A stretch of 64,000 bases of DNA from Prorocentrum cordatum (taxonomy: Eukaryota > Sar > Dinophyceae > Prorocentrales > Prorocentraceae). Numbering within the stretch: the stretch's first letter is position 1; each line of letters starts with the position of its first letter. A program made the position numbers and the translations under genes. The notes below the pieces were generated by a model. It was given only the letters and a program-made list of their open reading frames with translations. It was not told the DNA's origin and ran no database searches. Of the stretch, positions 21,701 to 32,859 are shown one piece after another. The stretch lies in contig CAUYUJ010015011.1 in the NCBI GenBank assembly GCA_963575745.1, positions 176,289 through 240,288 on the forward strand, given 5' to 3'.

Positions 21701-23030
21701 TTTGTAAGGCTGTTTTGGAAGGTGTTGAGAAGGTTTGGTTGGATGTTTTTGGGAAGGTTTTTGTTTGAAGGTTTTCTGAAGCGGTTTCGCCTAAATTTTG
21801 GTTTTTCTGTTTTGGAAGGTTGTTTGGAAGGTTTTTTCTCTTGGAAGGTTGTTTGGGGATGGTTTCTGGTAGGTGTTCGATGTACGAAAGGTTGTTGGCA
21901 GGTTTTGGGAAGGTTTGTGTTTTTTTGGAAGGTTTGCGGGAAAAACCTTTCAGACAACCTCTCAAACCATTTTCGTCACGAAGACTCCAGGATTCCTGGA
22001 ACCTTCCCAACAAAACCTTCCACAATCCTTCGTCACGAAGAAGGTTTTTGGAACGTAGTGGGCGGTTTGGAAGAAATGATAGGTTTTCGGATAAGCCTTC
22101 CAAACAACCTTCCAACAACCTTCGTCGCGAAGGTTTTTGGAAGGTGTTGTTGGCCAGCCCCTCATGGGTTTTTCGCGACGAAGATGTGTGGAAGGTTTTT
22201 GTGGAAGATTGTTGGACGGTTTTGTCAGAAGGTTATTGGAAGGTGCCTGGAAGGTTGTTGTCAGGTTTTTTAGTTGGACGTTTTTTGGAATGTTTTTTCA
22301 AAAGGTGTTTGGAATGTATTGGGCGGCTTCGCTAAAGTTTGGAATGTTTTTTTCTGGGGGGAAGGCTTTTGTTGCTGGAAAGTGTTTGGCAAGTTTTTTT
22401 GTCCCCCTGAAGGTGTTTTGAAGGTGGTTTTCTTGTTTTCTCTCAAGGTTTGTGGAAAGTGTTCTTTGGAAGGTCTTTGTAAGGTTTTCGGACTAACCTT
22501 TTTTCCAACACAAAAAACCTACCAATAACTTTCGTCACGAAGAATCCAGGGTTCCCGGAACTTCCCAATCCTTCCCAACACCTTCGTCGCTAAAAACCAA
22601 GGATTCCCAGAGCCTGCCAAACAAACCTTCCAACAATTATCGTCGCGAAGGTTTTTGGAAGCTTTTCTTTCGGGAAGGTTTTTGGATAGTGTGTTGAATC
22701 GTTTTTTTTACCAAAAAACATGTTTTCTGGACGGTGTCTGGAAGGTTTGCGGTCGGTTCTTGGGACGGTTTTTGGGAAGTGCTGTTTGGAAGGATTCCGG
22801 AAGGTTTATGGAACGTATTGGGCGGTTTCGCAAAATGTTGGAAGGTGTTTGGAAGGTTGTTGGAAGGTTTTTGGAAGTTTGTTTGAACGGTTTTGGGAAA
22901 AAGCGGTCCAAAAACCTTCATCGTCCCCCCCCTTCCGAGGAGAACCTTCCAAAAACCTTCCTCACGAAGAATCCAGGTTTCTTCGTGACGAGGGTTTTTG
23001 GAAGGTCTTCTGGAAGGTTCCAGGAACCCG
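18770..23030. repeat. GGAAGGTTTTTGG / CCAAAAACCTTCC array with palindromic hinges
   Basis: About 4.3 kb of degenerate GGAAGGTTxTTGGAAGG units on the + strand alternate with blocks in the reverse orientation. Switches occur at a recurring hinge around TTCGTCGCGAAGAATCCAGG or its inverse (GGATTCTTCGCGACGAGGG). I count more than 20 hinges, for example near 18754, 19100, 19208, 19248, 19494, 20130, 20170, 21585, 22118 and 22530. The hinge core TCGCGA is self-complementary, so most units can fold back. Long frames here (LPKTFQKPS-like) are translations of the repeat on either strand. Confidence 0.85.
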
Positions 23031-25290
23031 ACCGCCCGACCCGACCCGCTCGTTAGGGCCCGACCCGACCCGCCGTTTAGGGTCCTCCTGACCCGACCCG
23101 ACCCGACCCGCCCGTTAGGGTCCGCCGGGCCCGACCCGTCCCTGCCTGACCTGATCTGGGTTCTCGCGTGTCGCTTCGTTGATGCATCATACTTTGATGC
23201 CCCGCCGACCCGCCCCGACCCGCCCGTTTGGGCCCGACCCGACCCGACCCGACCCGCCCGTCAAGGTCTGCCCGACACGACCCGCCCCCCGACCCGTTAG
23301 AGTTCTCGCGTGTCCATTCGCGAACGCATCATACTTTAATGTCCCGCTCGGCCTACCCCCTAGGCCTACCCCAGGCCCACCCTTAGGCCTACCCCTTAGG
23401 CCTATCCTAGGCCTACCCCTAGGCCTTGCCCTAGGCCTACCCTAGACTACGCCTAGGCCTTCCCCCCTAGGCCTGCGCCTAGGCCGACCCCCTAAGGCTA
23501 CCCTAGGCCTACCCCCAGGCCTTCCGTCTAGGCTAACCTGGGTCTACTCCTGGGCCGTTTCTCAGGCACACCCTAGGCTTACCCCCCCAGGCCGCCCGCC
23601 CGACCCGACCCACCCTTTAGGGTCCTCCCGACGCGACCCGACCCGCCCGTTCGGGTCCGCCCGACCCGACCCGACCCGCCTGTTAGGGCCCGCCCGACCC
23701 GACCCCCCTCCATCCGACCCGACCCGTGAGGGTTCTCGCGTGTCCATTCGCGAATGTATCATGTTTTAATGTCCCGCTCGCCCGACACGACCCGCCCGTT
23801 AGGGTCCAACCTGACCCAGCCCGACCCGCCGGTGAGGGTCCGCCCGACCCGTCCCGACCCGACCCGCTAGGGTTCTCGCGTGTCCTCTCGCATACGCATC
23901 ATACTTTAACGTCCCGCCGACCCGCCCCTTCCCAGCCGTTAGGGTCCAGCCCGACCCGATCCGATCCGCCCGATAGGGTCCGCCCGACCCGACGCTTCCC
24001 GCCAACCCGACCCGTGAGGGTTCTCGCGTGTCCACGCGCACATGCATCATATTTTAATGTCCCGCCCGCCCGACCCGACCCGCTCGTTAGGGTCCGACCC
24101 GACTCGACCCGACCCGCCCGATAGGGTCCGCCCGACACGTCCCGACCCGACCCGTTAGGGTTCTTCCGTGTCCCTTCGCGCATGCGTCATATTTTGATGT
24201 CCCGCCGACTCGACCCGACCCGCCCGATAGGGTCCGCCCTACCCGACACGACCCGCCTGTTAGGGTCCTCCCGACCAGTCCCGTCCCGTTCCGACCCGAC
24301 CCGTGAGGGTTCTCGCGTGTCCCTTCGCACATGCATCATGTTTTAATGTTCTGCCCGCCCGATCCGACCCGCCCGTTAGGGTCCGACCCCGCACGACCCG
24401 ACGTTAGGGTCCGCCCAACCCGCCCCGTGCCGTCCCGACCCGGCCAGTGAGGGTTCTCGCATGTCCATTGGCACATGCATTATACTTTAGTGTCTCGCCG
24501 ACCTGCCCCGGCCCGCCAGTTTGGTCTGGCCCGACCCGACCCGATCCGCTCGTTACGGTCCGCCCGACCCGACCCGTCCCGCCGACCCGACCCGTTAGGG
24601 TTCTCTCGTGTCCATTCGCAGACGCTTCATAGTTTCAAGTCCCGCCCGACCCGACCCGCCCGTTAGGGTCCGACCCGTCCCGACCCGACCCGCCGTTAGG
24701 GTCCCCCCGACCCGACCCGACCCGCCCGTTAGGGTCCGCCCGACCCGACCTGATCCGCTCGTTAGGGTCCGCCCGACCCGACCCGTCTCGCCGACCCGTC
24801 CCGTTAGGGTTCTCTCGTGTCCACTCGCACATGTATCATATTTGAATGTCCCGCCGACCCGCCCCGACCCGGCCGTTAGGGTTCGGCCCGACGCGACCCG
24901 ACCCGCCCGTTAGGGTCCGCCCGACCCGACCCTTCCTGTCCCGACCAGACCCGTCAGAGTTCTCGCGTGTCCATTGGCACATGCATTACACTTCAATGTT
25001 CCGCCCGCCCGACCCGACCCGCCCGTTAAGGACCGACCCGTCCCGACCCGACCCGCCCGTTAGGGTCCGCCCGACCCGTCCCGACCCGCCCGTTAGGGTA
25101 CGTCCGACCTGACCCGTCCCGTCCCGACCCGACCCGACCCGTGAGGGTCTCGCGTGTCCATTCGCACATACATCCTATTTTAATGTCCCGCCCGCCCAAC
25201 CCGACCCGCCCGTTAGGGTCCGACCCGTTCCGACCCGACCCGCCCGTTAGGGTCCGCCTGACCCGTCCCGACCCGACCCGACCCGTGATT
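23030..25290 (+). repeat. CCCGACCC array with a periodic 45-bp core
   Basis: Runs of CCCGACCCGACCCGCCC and CGTTAGGGTCCG are interrupted by about 12 copies of a conserved segment starting GTTCTCGCGTGTCC and continuing through CATGCATCATA and TTTAATGTCCCGCC. Copies start near 23158, 23309, 23728, 23871, 24019, 24159, 24309, 24449, 24600, 24808, 24959 and 25146, so the commonest spacing is 140-151 bp. No gene is embedded. Confidence 0.85.
23345..23585 (+). repeat. CTAGGCCTACCC minisatellite nested in the CCCGACCC array
   Basis: About 17 imperfect copies of a 10-14 bp unit centred on the palindrome TAGGCCTA interrupt the surrounding array between two of its cores. Confidence 0.8.
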
Positions 25291-25295
25291 GAGCG

Positions 25296-25710
25296 TTGCG
25301 TTGCACGCGGAAGCGCGGCGAGCGGGCGGAGAGCGGCGGGCAGCGGGCAGGCGGCAGTCGCGCGAGCGGTGGGCGGGCGGATCGGCGCAAAGGTCTTAAG
25401 GATTCTCTCCTGCAGCGGGATGCACCTGAATCTGACTGTAACCCTATACAAGAAGAGTCCCATTGCACTCTCGCCCGCTCGCCGTGCTTCCGCGTCCAGC
25501 ACAGCACCCGGCACTCGACAGCGTCCGCGTGCAGCGCGACGCCCAGTAATCAACGTTTCCCGTCCCCAACGCAACACCCAGTACTCAGCGGCATCCCGCT
25601 GCAAGCCAGAATCCGTAGGAGTTCCATAGGAGTCCCGATGCGCCCGCCCGCCGCCCGCGCGCCGCCCGCCCTCCGCCGCCCGCCCGCCTTGCCTCCGCGT
25701 CCGTCTCCCA
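25296..25710. repeat. Foldback segment with ~125-bp inverted arms
   Basis: The left arm (about 25304-25430: GC-rich GCGGGCGG run, then GGATTCTC..CTGCAGCGGGATGC) is inverted to the right arm (about 25585-25708), which in reverse complement shows GGGCGGGCG, GGATTCTGGCTTGCAGCGGG and ATGC. The segment joins the end of the CCCGACCC array to a new GGAAGG array. Confidence 0.55.
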
Positions 25711-25719
25711 CACACCTTC

Positions 25720-26190
25720 CAAACATCCTCGTCACGAAGGTTGCTGGGAGGTTGTGGAAAGGTTTTGGAAGGAGAAATCCATATGTTTTTTTGTCCGAAG
25801 GTTTTTGGGAGGTTAGTTGTTGGAGGGCTTCTCCAAGGTTTTTATAATGTATCGGGCGGTGCCGCTAAATTTTGGAAGGTTTGTTGGAAGGTTTCGGAGA
25901 GGTGTTTGTAAGGTTGATGTAAGGTGTTTTAGCAGGTTGTTAGAACAAGTTGTTGGAATGTTGTTTGCAAGGTTCTTTTGAAGGGTGTTGGAAGCTTTCT
26001 AGAAGGTTTTCGGACAAGCCTTCAAACAAACCTTGCAAAAACCTTCGTCACGAAGAATCCCGGATGCCTGGAACCTTCAAGCAACCTTCCGAAAACCCTC
26101 GTAATCAAGGTGTTTGGGAGGTTTTGTTTGTAAGGTTATTGGAAGGTGTTTTTTTGCAATGTTTTGGGAGGTTTCTGGAAGGTGTTTGGG
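25720..26190. repeat. GGAAGG-type array, second block
   Basis: Same unit and same TTCGTCACGAAG hinges as 18.77-23.03 kb (hinges near 25728 and 26047). The CCCGACCC array and the foldback segment therefore look inserted into, or expanded within, one larger GGAAGG array. Confidence 0.8.
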
Positions 26191-26689
26191 CAACATATGT
26201 TTCTATATATAGGTATAAGTATAAATATATAAATGTATATATACATGAAAATATGCATATATAAATATAGAGAGAGAATCGCTTCGCTCATTCCGCCGGC
26301 CCTGGCACGCTATTTGGGGCCTCTTGGGGCCGTCTTGGGGGTTTCTTGGGGTCTTCTTGGAAGTCTTGGGGCTCCTTGGCGGCGTATTGGGCTCCCCTGG
26401 GACCTCTTGGGGGGCTCTTGGGGGCTCCTTGGGGCGGGAGGAGGGGTAGTCCATTGCAGCCCCCCCCCTCGGAGGCCACGATCCTCGTGAGGGGTGGCGA
26501 AACATAGCCTCCCCCCTGGGGATCGCCCGGGACCCGGCCGGGGGTCAGCCGGGGTATTTTTCGTCCGGGGCCCCCCAGGGGCCGCCTCGCGCGCGCGAAC
26601 TAGAAATATTGTTAAGTAGTTACCGGAGATTTTAGCACGCATATAAATATATACACATACTATATATACAAATATTTTGAGAGAGCGTG
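26191..26689. other. AT-rich islands flanking a TCTTGGGGCC block
   Basis: Positions 26195-26275 and 26638-26690 are TATATA-rich, unlike the GC-rich surroundings. Between them, 26300-26440 is a TCTTGGGGCC-family block followed by a CCCCGG-rich stretch. No gene seen. Confidence 0.6.
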
Positions 26690-27460
26690 TTCTTGGAAGG
26701 TTGTTGGAAGGTTGTTAGAATGTATTGGACGGTTTCGCTAAATGATGTTGGCATATTTTTGTGAGTTTTTTGGAAGGTGTTTTGGAAGGTTTTTGGAAGT
26801 CAGTTTGGAACGTGCTTGGACGGTTTTCTGAACAAAAACAATACTTTCCAAACCTGAAAAAAAAACTCCTCACGAAGAGTCCAAGTTTCTTGGAGCCTTC
26901 CAACAATCTTTGTCGCCAAGAATCATTGATCCAGGAACCTTCCAAAAGACCTTCCAACAGCGTTCGCCGCGAAGAACCCAGGTATCGCGAAACCTTCCAA
27001 CACAACCTCCCCAAAACGTTCATCACGAGGGTTTCTGGGCCAACCCCTGCTGGATTCTTCGTCGGTGTTTGGACGGTTACGTGGAAGGTCTTCGGTAGGT
27101 TTTTGGAAGTTGTTTTTAAAGGACGTGTTAGGGAGGTTGTTGGCAGGTTAGCTGGAAGGTTTTTGTTGTTGGAAAGTGTTGTCGGAAGGCTTTTGGATTT
27201 TTTGCGGGCGCTTTTACCAAAGAATCTTCAAACAACATTCGTCACGAAGAATCCAGGACTCGTGGAACCTTCCCAAAAAAAAAACGTCCAAAAACCCTCG
27301 TCACGAAGAATCTCGGATTCTTCGCGAGGAAGGCGTTTGGAAGGTTTTCCCAGGGAGGAGGGGGGGGGGTGCGAGGCAGGTTTTTGGACTGTTTTTTTGG
27401 TGTTGCAAAAACCTGTCTAAGAAACCTTCCAAAAAAACAACCTTCCAATGTTCTCCCGCT
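26690..27460. repeat. GGAAGG-type array, third block
   Basis: Continues the GGAAGGTTxTTGG unit with hinges near 26873, 26960, 27050, 27240 and 27300. Ends at a short GGAGGA run near 27480. Confidence 0.8.
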
Positions 27461-27544
27461 GACAACGCATAGCGGCGGCTGGAGGAGGAGGAGGAGGTGG
27501 AGGAGGAGCTGCCCATGAGCATGGTCTTGGGGTGTGTCGCTTCC

Positions 27545-27865
27545 GACATGCCCCCAGGACCCTCCCGAGGCCTCCAGGACGCACTGAGACGCCCCAACAA
27601 ACCCCCGAGAGGCCCACAACATGCCCCGAGAGGCCCCAAAGAGGCCCGAAGGATCCAAGAGGACACGGCCTTTGCAGCCGCGGTAGCGTTGGGCGCGGCC
27701 CAAGCCCACGGGGGGGCGCGCCCGGGTTTCCCCATCGGGGGTCCCAGGCCCCGGGGGCTCCTGGGGGCGCCCAAACAGCGTTCCAACGGTGCCCATGGCT
27801 TCCAAACGTCCCATGAGGCTTGCAATACGCTCCATGAAAGGCCCAAGAGAGCTCCAAGACGCCGT
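27545..27865 (-). repeat. TCTTGGGGCC-family block, reverse orientation
   Basis: Reads CCCCGAGAGGCCCC and CCAAGAGAGCTCCAAGACG on the + strand, the reverse of the TCTTGGGGCC units elsewhere. It ends exactly where the spliced-leader-like sequence begins. Confidence 0.7.
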
Positions 27866-27886
27866 CCGTGACTATTTTGGCTTAAG
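27866..27886 (+). other. Relict dinoflagellate spliced-leader sequence
   Basis: Counting the degenerate first base, 18 of 22 positions match the dinoflagellate trans-spliced leader (DinoSL). All four differences are transitions, and the central TATTTTGGCTTAAG stretch is clearest. Relict leaders in genomic DNA are known in dinoflagellates and mark mRNAs that were reverse-transcribed back into the genome. An ATG follows 101 bases later, a normal 5' UTR length. Confidence 0.5.
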
Positions 27887-27987
27887 CTTTTCGGTCAAAC
27901 TCTCCCTTCTGGTGCTATACACACGCAGGAGCTCTCCAAAGCTCCGTTGCCCGCCCTAGCGCTCTTCTCGCGCTCCGTACCCTTGCG

Positions 27988-28086
27988 ATGAAGGCTTCCT
28001 CCGCCAGCGTGGCTATGCGTTCCTTCATGATGCCCGCGGCGGCGCTCGCCGAGAACTCAGCATATAATTATGCGGATGGCCATTGA
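27988..28086 (+). CDS. Short frame behind the spliced-leader relict (32 codons)
   Basis: The first ATG after the leader-like sequence opens MKASSASVAMRSFMMPAAAL, then AENSAYNYADGH and stop. The N-terminus is Ser/Ala/Met-rich with one Lys and one Arg, like a secretion or plastid signal sequence, followed by an AxA-type site. The frame is too short for most proteins, so it may be the first exon or the start of a truncated retrocopy. The sequence after it (to 28450) shows no recognised domain in any frame. Confidence 0.25.
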   Translation: MKASSASVAMRSFMMPAAALAENSAYNYADGH

Positions 28087-31000
28087 ACCTGGTGATGATT
28101 TATTCAAGGGCATTCCCTGAGACACAGGCGACCTCGTTGATGTCGTCAATGGGACGCTGCGCGCGGGCAGGCGCGCGGTCGTCGGCCGCGCGCGAAGACT
28201 TCTGTTCGGGCGCGGGGAACCATGGCCCGATGTTTCAGGCGCCTTCTTCTTATCCCGCGGGTTTGATCGGAATGCAGTGGGCGCGTCAGCCCGGCGAGGA
28301 TTCGGACGCAGCCTACGGCTGCATGGTCAAAAACATCAGTGATGGCCTCGGAGATTTATCAGGAGTGCGATGGGCAATCCATCATTTCGTTCGGCTCGAC
28401 GACTTCGGAGTCGCCAGTGAACATGGGCACGAGTTGGTGGGCTCGTCATAATTGCCCGTACGGCTCGAACTCGCAAGTCTGCGCGCGCCTGGTATTTTTT
28501 CGAGATTCCTCTCGCTTGGCGGAATGCACGTCCTGAGCAAGTGTACTGTCCAGTCGTTGTGGGCCTCCTGGGAGCTCTCGCCTCTGCTGCCCTTCCCTCC
28601 CGCCTATCCCTTCCTTCCCCCCTTCCAGCGCCGGCTCTAATCACGGGCGCCGCCGTGGCCGACTTCATTTGGGTGGCGCTGCGCCGCGGCTCGCCCAGGG
28701 CAGGACGCCTTTTTAAAATCACTCTCCTGGGGTGTTTCTTCAAATCACCAGCTGGCATGACAGTCCAGTCGTCGGGGGCCTTCTGAGGCCTCTTGTGGGC
28801 CTCTTGGAAGCCTCTTGAGGGCTTCTTGCGACCTCTTGGGTTCCTCTTTGGGGTATCCTGTGGGGGGCGTATTGGGCCGTATTGGGTAGTTTTTTTTTGC
28901 GCCGCTTCGCCCCTTCGGAGGGCGTCTTGGGGGCTTCTCGCGGCCGCCTTAAGGGCCCCCTGGGGGCCCCCTTGGGCCGTCGTGGGGGCCTGTTGGGCCG
29001 TTTTGGGGCCTTTTGGGGGCGGCGTGGGGCCCTCTGGGAGGTCTCTCGGGCCGTTTCGGTGCCATTTTGGACGCTGCTTGAGCCGCCATGGGCGTTCGAG
29101 AGCCGAAAGAGGCGAGAACGCAAACATCTTCAACACACAGTAGGAAACTCAATGATTTTGGTTTCTGGATGTGCTCTTTGGGGTCCTCTTGGGGCCCTCT
29201 TGGGCCGTAGTGTGGGCTTCGCGAGCCCTCGATGGGGCCATCTTGGGGCGCTCGGCTTGAGGCTCTCTTGGGCGTCCATGGGGCCAGCGAGGCCCAAACC
29301 ATTGATGTTCCGCAGGGTTTGGTTTGTTTTCTGACCCCAGAAAGGGGTTCACCATTTTTGGTCGACGGATGGCGCGTGGCGCGGGGCATGGGGGTTACGG
29401 GGGAACACGTTATCACGTTACGCAACGCGTGATGTAACATTTACGCATGGGGCACGTTGCACTTTAGCCTTCGCGGACCTGCCTCCGGCAACGCGTCGCT
29501 TCCGAACGTGGATTCATTTCGTTTCGCTGGGTGCGCGTGCGGAGCGCGCGGGGCCCAGTCGTTGTGGGGCCTTTTGGGGACCGAGTGGGGGCGTTTGCCC
29601 GTCCATGGTCGCGTCGTCTGGTTGTGGAGTCCGGGCTAGTGTTCATGTTGGAGCCGACTTTTGGATTCTCTCGGGGTCCAGTTGGCCCGTCTTGGGGGGC
29701 TCTTGGACCGCTTTCGGGGTTCTCTCAGGGTCTTCCTCTGCTTGTGAACCTCGCATTGCTGCCTACATCCCCCCGCCTCGTTCGCGCCTTCCTGCCTGCC
29801 CCTTTCTTCGGCCTACTTCATCCTCGCGCCCGTCCCCCCGCCATCCCCTTCGTTGTCCTTCTTCTCTTTTATTTCACCCATGTGTCCCCCTAGCTCCTGC
29901 TTCGCGTCCCTCTTGCCACCCCTCCTATCTTTGCTGTTTGCTTCTTCCTCCTCCTCCTCGCTGTTTTCTGCTCGCTCCGATTCCTCCTCCAGACTGCTCG
30001 CGCTGCGTTTTTCTTCCCTGGTGCCGGTTTGCTGCGTGCTTTTCCTCCTCCTTGCATTCCCCGTGTCCTCGTCGCGCTTTCCTTTGTTTATTCCTTCTTC
30101 CTTCGGTTCTTTCTCCTCCTCCTGCTCGTCCTCGTCCTTCGCTTTCATTTCCCCCATCTCGTCCTCCTCCTTTACCCCCCTTTCTGTTTCTTACTCCTCT
30201 TCTTCCACATTCGGCCCCCATCCAGCTTCCTCCTCGCGCTTCTCCTCCTACTCCTCTGAGGGCCTGCTGTTCCATCCTGGAGCCTTGCGGTTCCTCCTTG
30301 GGCCCTCGCCTTGGCCCCCCCTCAACTGTCGATTTCGTTTCCTCCACTTTCTTCGCATCCCTTTCATCATGTCTTTCTCCTGAGTTTCGACGCCCCCATT
30401 GCGCCCTCCTTGGTTTCTCGATTCTCGATCTCCTCGCCTTCGTCATTGTGTATTCCCATTATGTGCAGTATCTCTCATCATCTTTGGCCGTGGATCCACC
30501 GTGATGTTCGCGGGTTCGGGGGTTCATTCAAAAACCCCATGTCGATTGCGATCGCGCATCATCATGATATCGGTCATGATCATAGTAATGATGTCAACCT
30601 TGGCCACGGCGGTGTTGGCCACAATGATTGGGGCGAGGGCGATTTTGACTGTGGCGGTGATGGTGGCGAAGTTGATTGTGATTGTCATTATATTGGCGAG
30701 TACGATTACGTTAGTCATGGCAATGCTGGCGAAGGCGATGGGCTTGTTGATGATGATGGTAGTGGTGATCGCGACGACGACGACGCCGATGGTGATGATG
30801 GCGATGGCGACGGCGACGACGACGTTCACGAGGGTCACGAGGGTGGCGACGATGATGACGATGACGATGAGGATGATCATGATCACGATGAGGTGAGCGC
30901 CACGCCGAAATAGGCTTGCTGGTTCAAGGACCGCCCAGCCTTCAGCAGCTATGGGCCTGGTTTCGGCGCGAACTGCCGCGAGGCTGGGTCCGATCGGCGC

Positions 31001-31334
31001 CGCGCATGCGGCTGAACTCATTCAACAACATAAGGGGCAACCGATGTTTTTTTGATTGTTGCAGGCGCTCGGTTGGGCGCTATTTGGGCCCTCCTGGGCA
31101 ATCTTGGGGGCGCGAGCCCTCGTGGGGCCGCGCTGGGCCGTCTCGGGGCCGCCCTGTCCCGTTATGAGAGCATATTGAGCCGTCTTCGTGCCCTCGCAGA
31201 CCCATGGGAGGCCCAAGGAGCCGAACGCATCTTTTTCCCAACCTTCCTCGGTTGGGTATTCGTTTTCCCCACTTCCAAAGTGGAGTTCTTGTTTTCTCTG
31301 GACACCCCGCGCAGGAACAGGAGCCCACCATCAT
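28087..31334. other. No gene recognised; TCTTGGGGCC blocks, pyrimidine and GAT-rich stretches
   Basis: TCTTGGGGCC-family blocks lie at 28775-29080, 29170-29290, 29560-29740 and 31078-31205. Positions 29760-30480 are strongly pyrimidine-rich on the + strand (CTCCTCCT), as in introns of the genes at 45-54 kb, but no flanking exons were identified. Positions 30560-30900 are a GATGGCGAC/GATGATGA-type low-complexity run that yields Asp- or His-rich frames. Frames such as 28083-28451 (+) and 28336-29136 (-) show no motif. Confidence 0.4.
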
Positions 31335-31535
31335 CATCATCACTCATTCCTCACTCAGTCACTCATCATCCCTCACACACTCAGTCACTCATTCACTCAC
31401 TCACTGACTCACTCACTCACTTACTCACTCACTCATCAGCGCTCACATGATGATGATGAGTGTGCGCGTGAGAGTGTGCGATGATCATCATCATCACCAG
31501 TCAGTCAGTCAGTCAGTCACTCACTCACTCGCCTG
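31335..31535 (+). repeat. CACT/CAGT tetranucleotide microsatellite
   Basis: Imperfect (TCAC)n and (TCAG)n runs. They contain an inverted pair of GATGATGAT/ATCATCATC stretches near 31330, 31448 and 31480. Confidence 0.85.
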
Positions 31536-31550
31536 AGGCCTCGCCAGTGA

Positions 31551-32450
31551 GTGAATTGCGAGGAAGTCTCAAGCGGGGGGGCCCTCTGCATGGGGCCTGC
31601 GGATCATGTTATTAATCCGAGCGGGTCATCCGATCCCTGTAACTGTCGCCACTTTTGTGCTCTCGCGCTTCCAGAACGCCACTCCCAGGCTTCATATGTG
31701 AGTGACTTGCGAGGACGTCTCACGCGGGAGCCCCCTCCCTATGGCGCCCGCGGATCATGTTACTAATCCGAGCGGGTCATCCGATCCCTGTAAGTGTCGC
31801 CATTTTTGAGCTCTCGCGCTGCCAGAACGCCACTCCCAAACCACATTTGTGAGTGAATTGCGAGGACGTTTCAAGCGGGAGCACCCTCCCTATGGGGCCC
31901 GCGGACCACGTTGCTAATCCGAGTGGGTCATCCGATTCCTGTAAGTGTCGCCATTGTTTTGGCTCTCGCGCTGCCAGAACGCCATTCCCAAACGACATGT
32001 GTGGGTGAATTGCGAGGACGTTTCAAGCGGGAGCCCCCTCCCTATGGGGCCCGCGCATCATGTTATTAATCCGAGCGGGTCATCCCATTCCTGTAAATGT
32101 TGTCATTTGTTGGCTCTCGCGCTGCCAGAACGCCATTCCCAAACGACATGTGTGGGTGAATTGCGAGGACGTTTCAAGCGGGAGCCCCCTCCCTATGGGG
32201 CCCGCGCATCATGTTATTAATCCGAGCGGGTCGTCCCATTCCTGTAAATGTTGTCATTTTTGGGCTCTCGCGCTGCCAGAACGCCACTCCCAGGCCACAT
32301 TTGTGAATTGCGAGGGCGTTTCAAGCGGGGGCACCCTCCCTACAGGGCCCGCGGATCACATTTGAAATCCGAGCGGGCCATCCGATTCCTGTAAGTGTCG
32401 CCACTTTTGGGCTCTCGCGCTGCCAGAGCGCCATTCCCGGGCCACATTTT
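31551..32450 (+). repeat. Six tandem copies of a ~151-bp repeat
   Basis: Copies start with GTGAATTGCGAGG at 31551, 31702, 31853, 32005, 32156 and 32303, giving spacings of 151, 151, 152, 151 and 147. Each unit carries AAGCGGGAGCCCCCTCCCTA, ATGTTATTAATCCGAGCGGG and GTGTCGCCA..TTGGGCTCTC before the next start. No frame is consistently favoured. Confidence 0.92.
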
Positions 32451-32600
32451 GAATGCCTGGAGCCAACTGTAGGCCACTTCGTGTTCTTCGTGCTCCCAGA
32501 ACGCCACTCCAGGGCCACATTTTGAATGCCCGGAGCCAACTGTAGGCGATGTCGTGTTCTTCGTGTTCCCAGAACACAACTCCCGGGCTACTTTCCGAAT
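32451..32600 (+). repeat. ~76-bp tandem duplication
   Basis: Two copies of a unit holding CACATTTTGAATGCC, GGAGCCAACTGTAGGC and GTGTTCTTCGTG..CCCAGAAC, following directly on the 151-bp array and sharing its CCAGAACGCCA end. Confidence 0.8.
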
Positions 32601-32859
32601 GTCCGGAGCCAAGACAGGAGGGCGAGATCGGGGGCAACGTAGGGCGCGGGGGGGGGGCCCGCGCCAGGGCGAAAAGAAATATACGCAGAAGAGACAGCCA
32701 GGATGCGTCACCAACCACGGGGACGACGGTGACGGCTTTTCCCAGATTTGCCAGAGGATTCTCATGCGGGGCCCTTCCGTCGGAGCAATTGAATCGAGCA
32801 GCGTGGTCGACACCTTCCTTCCCCCCGCCTCCCTCCCGTCTCCTCCTGTTTTGCCGGCT
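32601..32859. other. Spacer without recognised feature
   Basis: Joins the 76-bp duplication to the 103-bp array. Contains a CCCCCCGC run and no supported gene. Confidence 0.4.

Noticed and set aside
18235-22335. Proteins with LPKTFQKPS repeats, recalling sortase-type or structural repeats
   Set aside because: The same peptide pattern appears on both strands wherever the GGAAGG/CCTTCC array occurs; it has no conserved start, end or third-position bias.
30311-30913. 200-codon Asp/Gly-rich protein
   Set aside because: It follows a GAT/GAC low-complexity run, and other frames over the same run are equally open.
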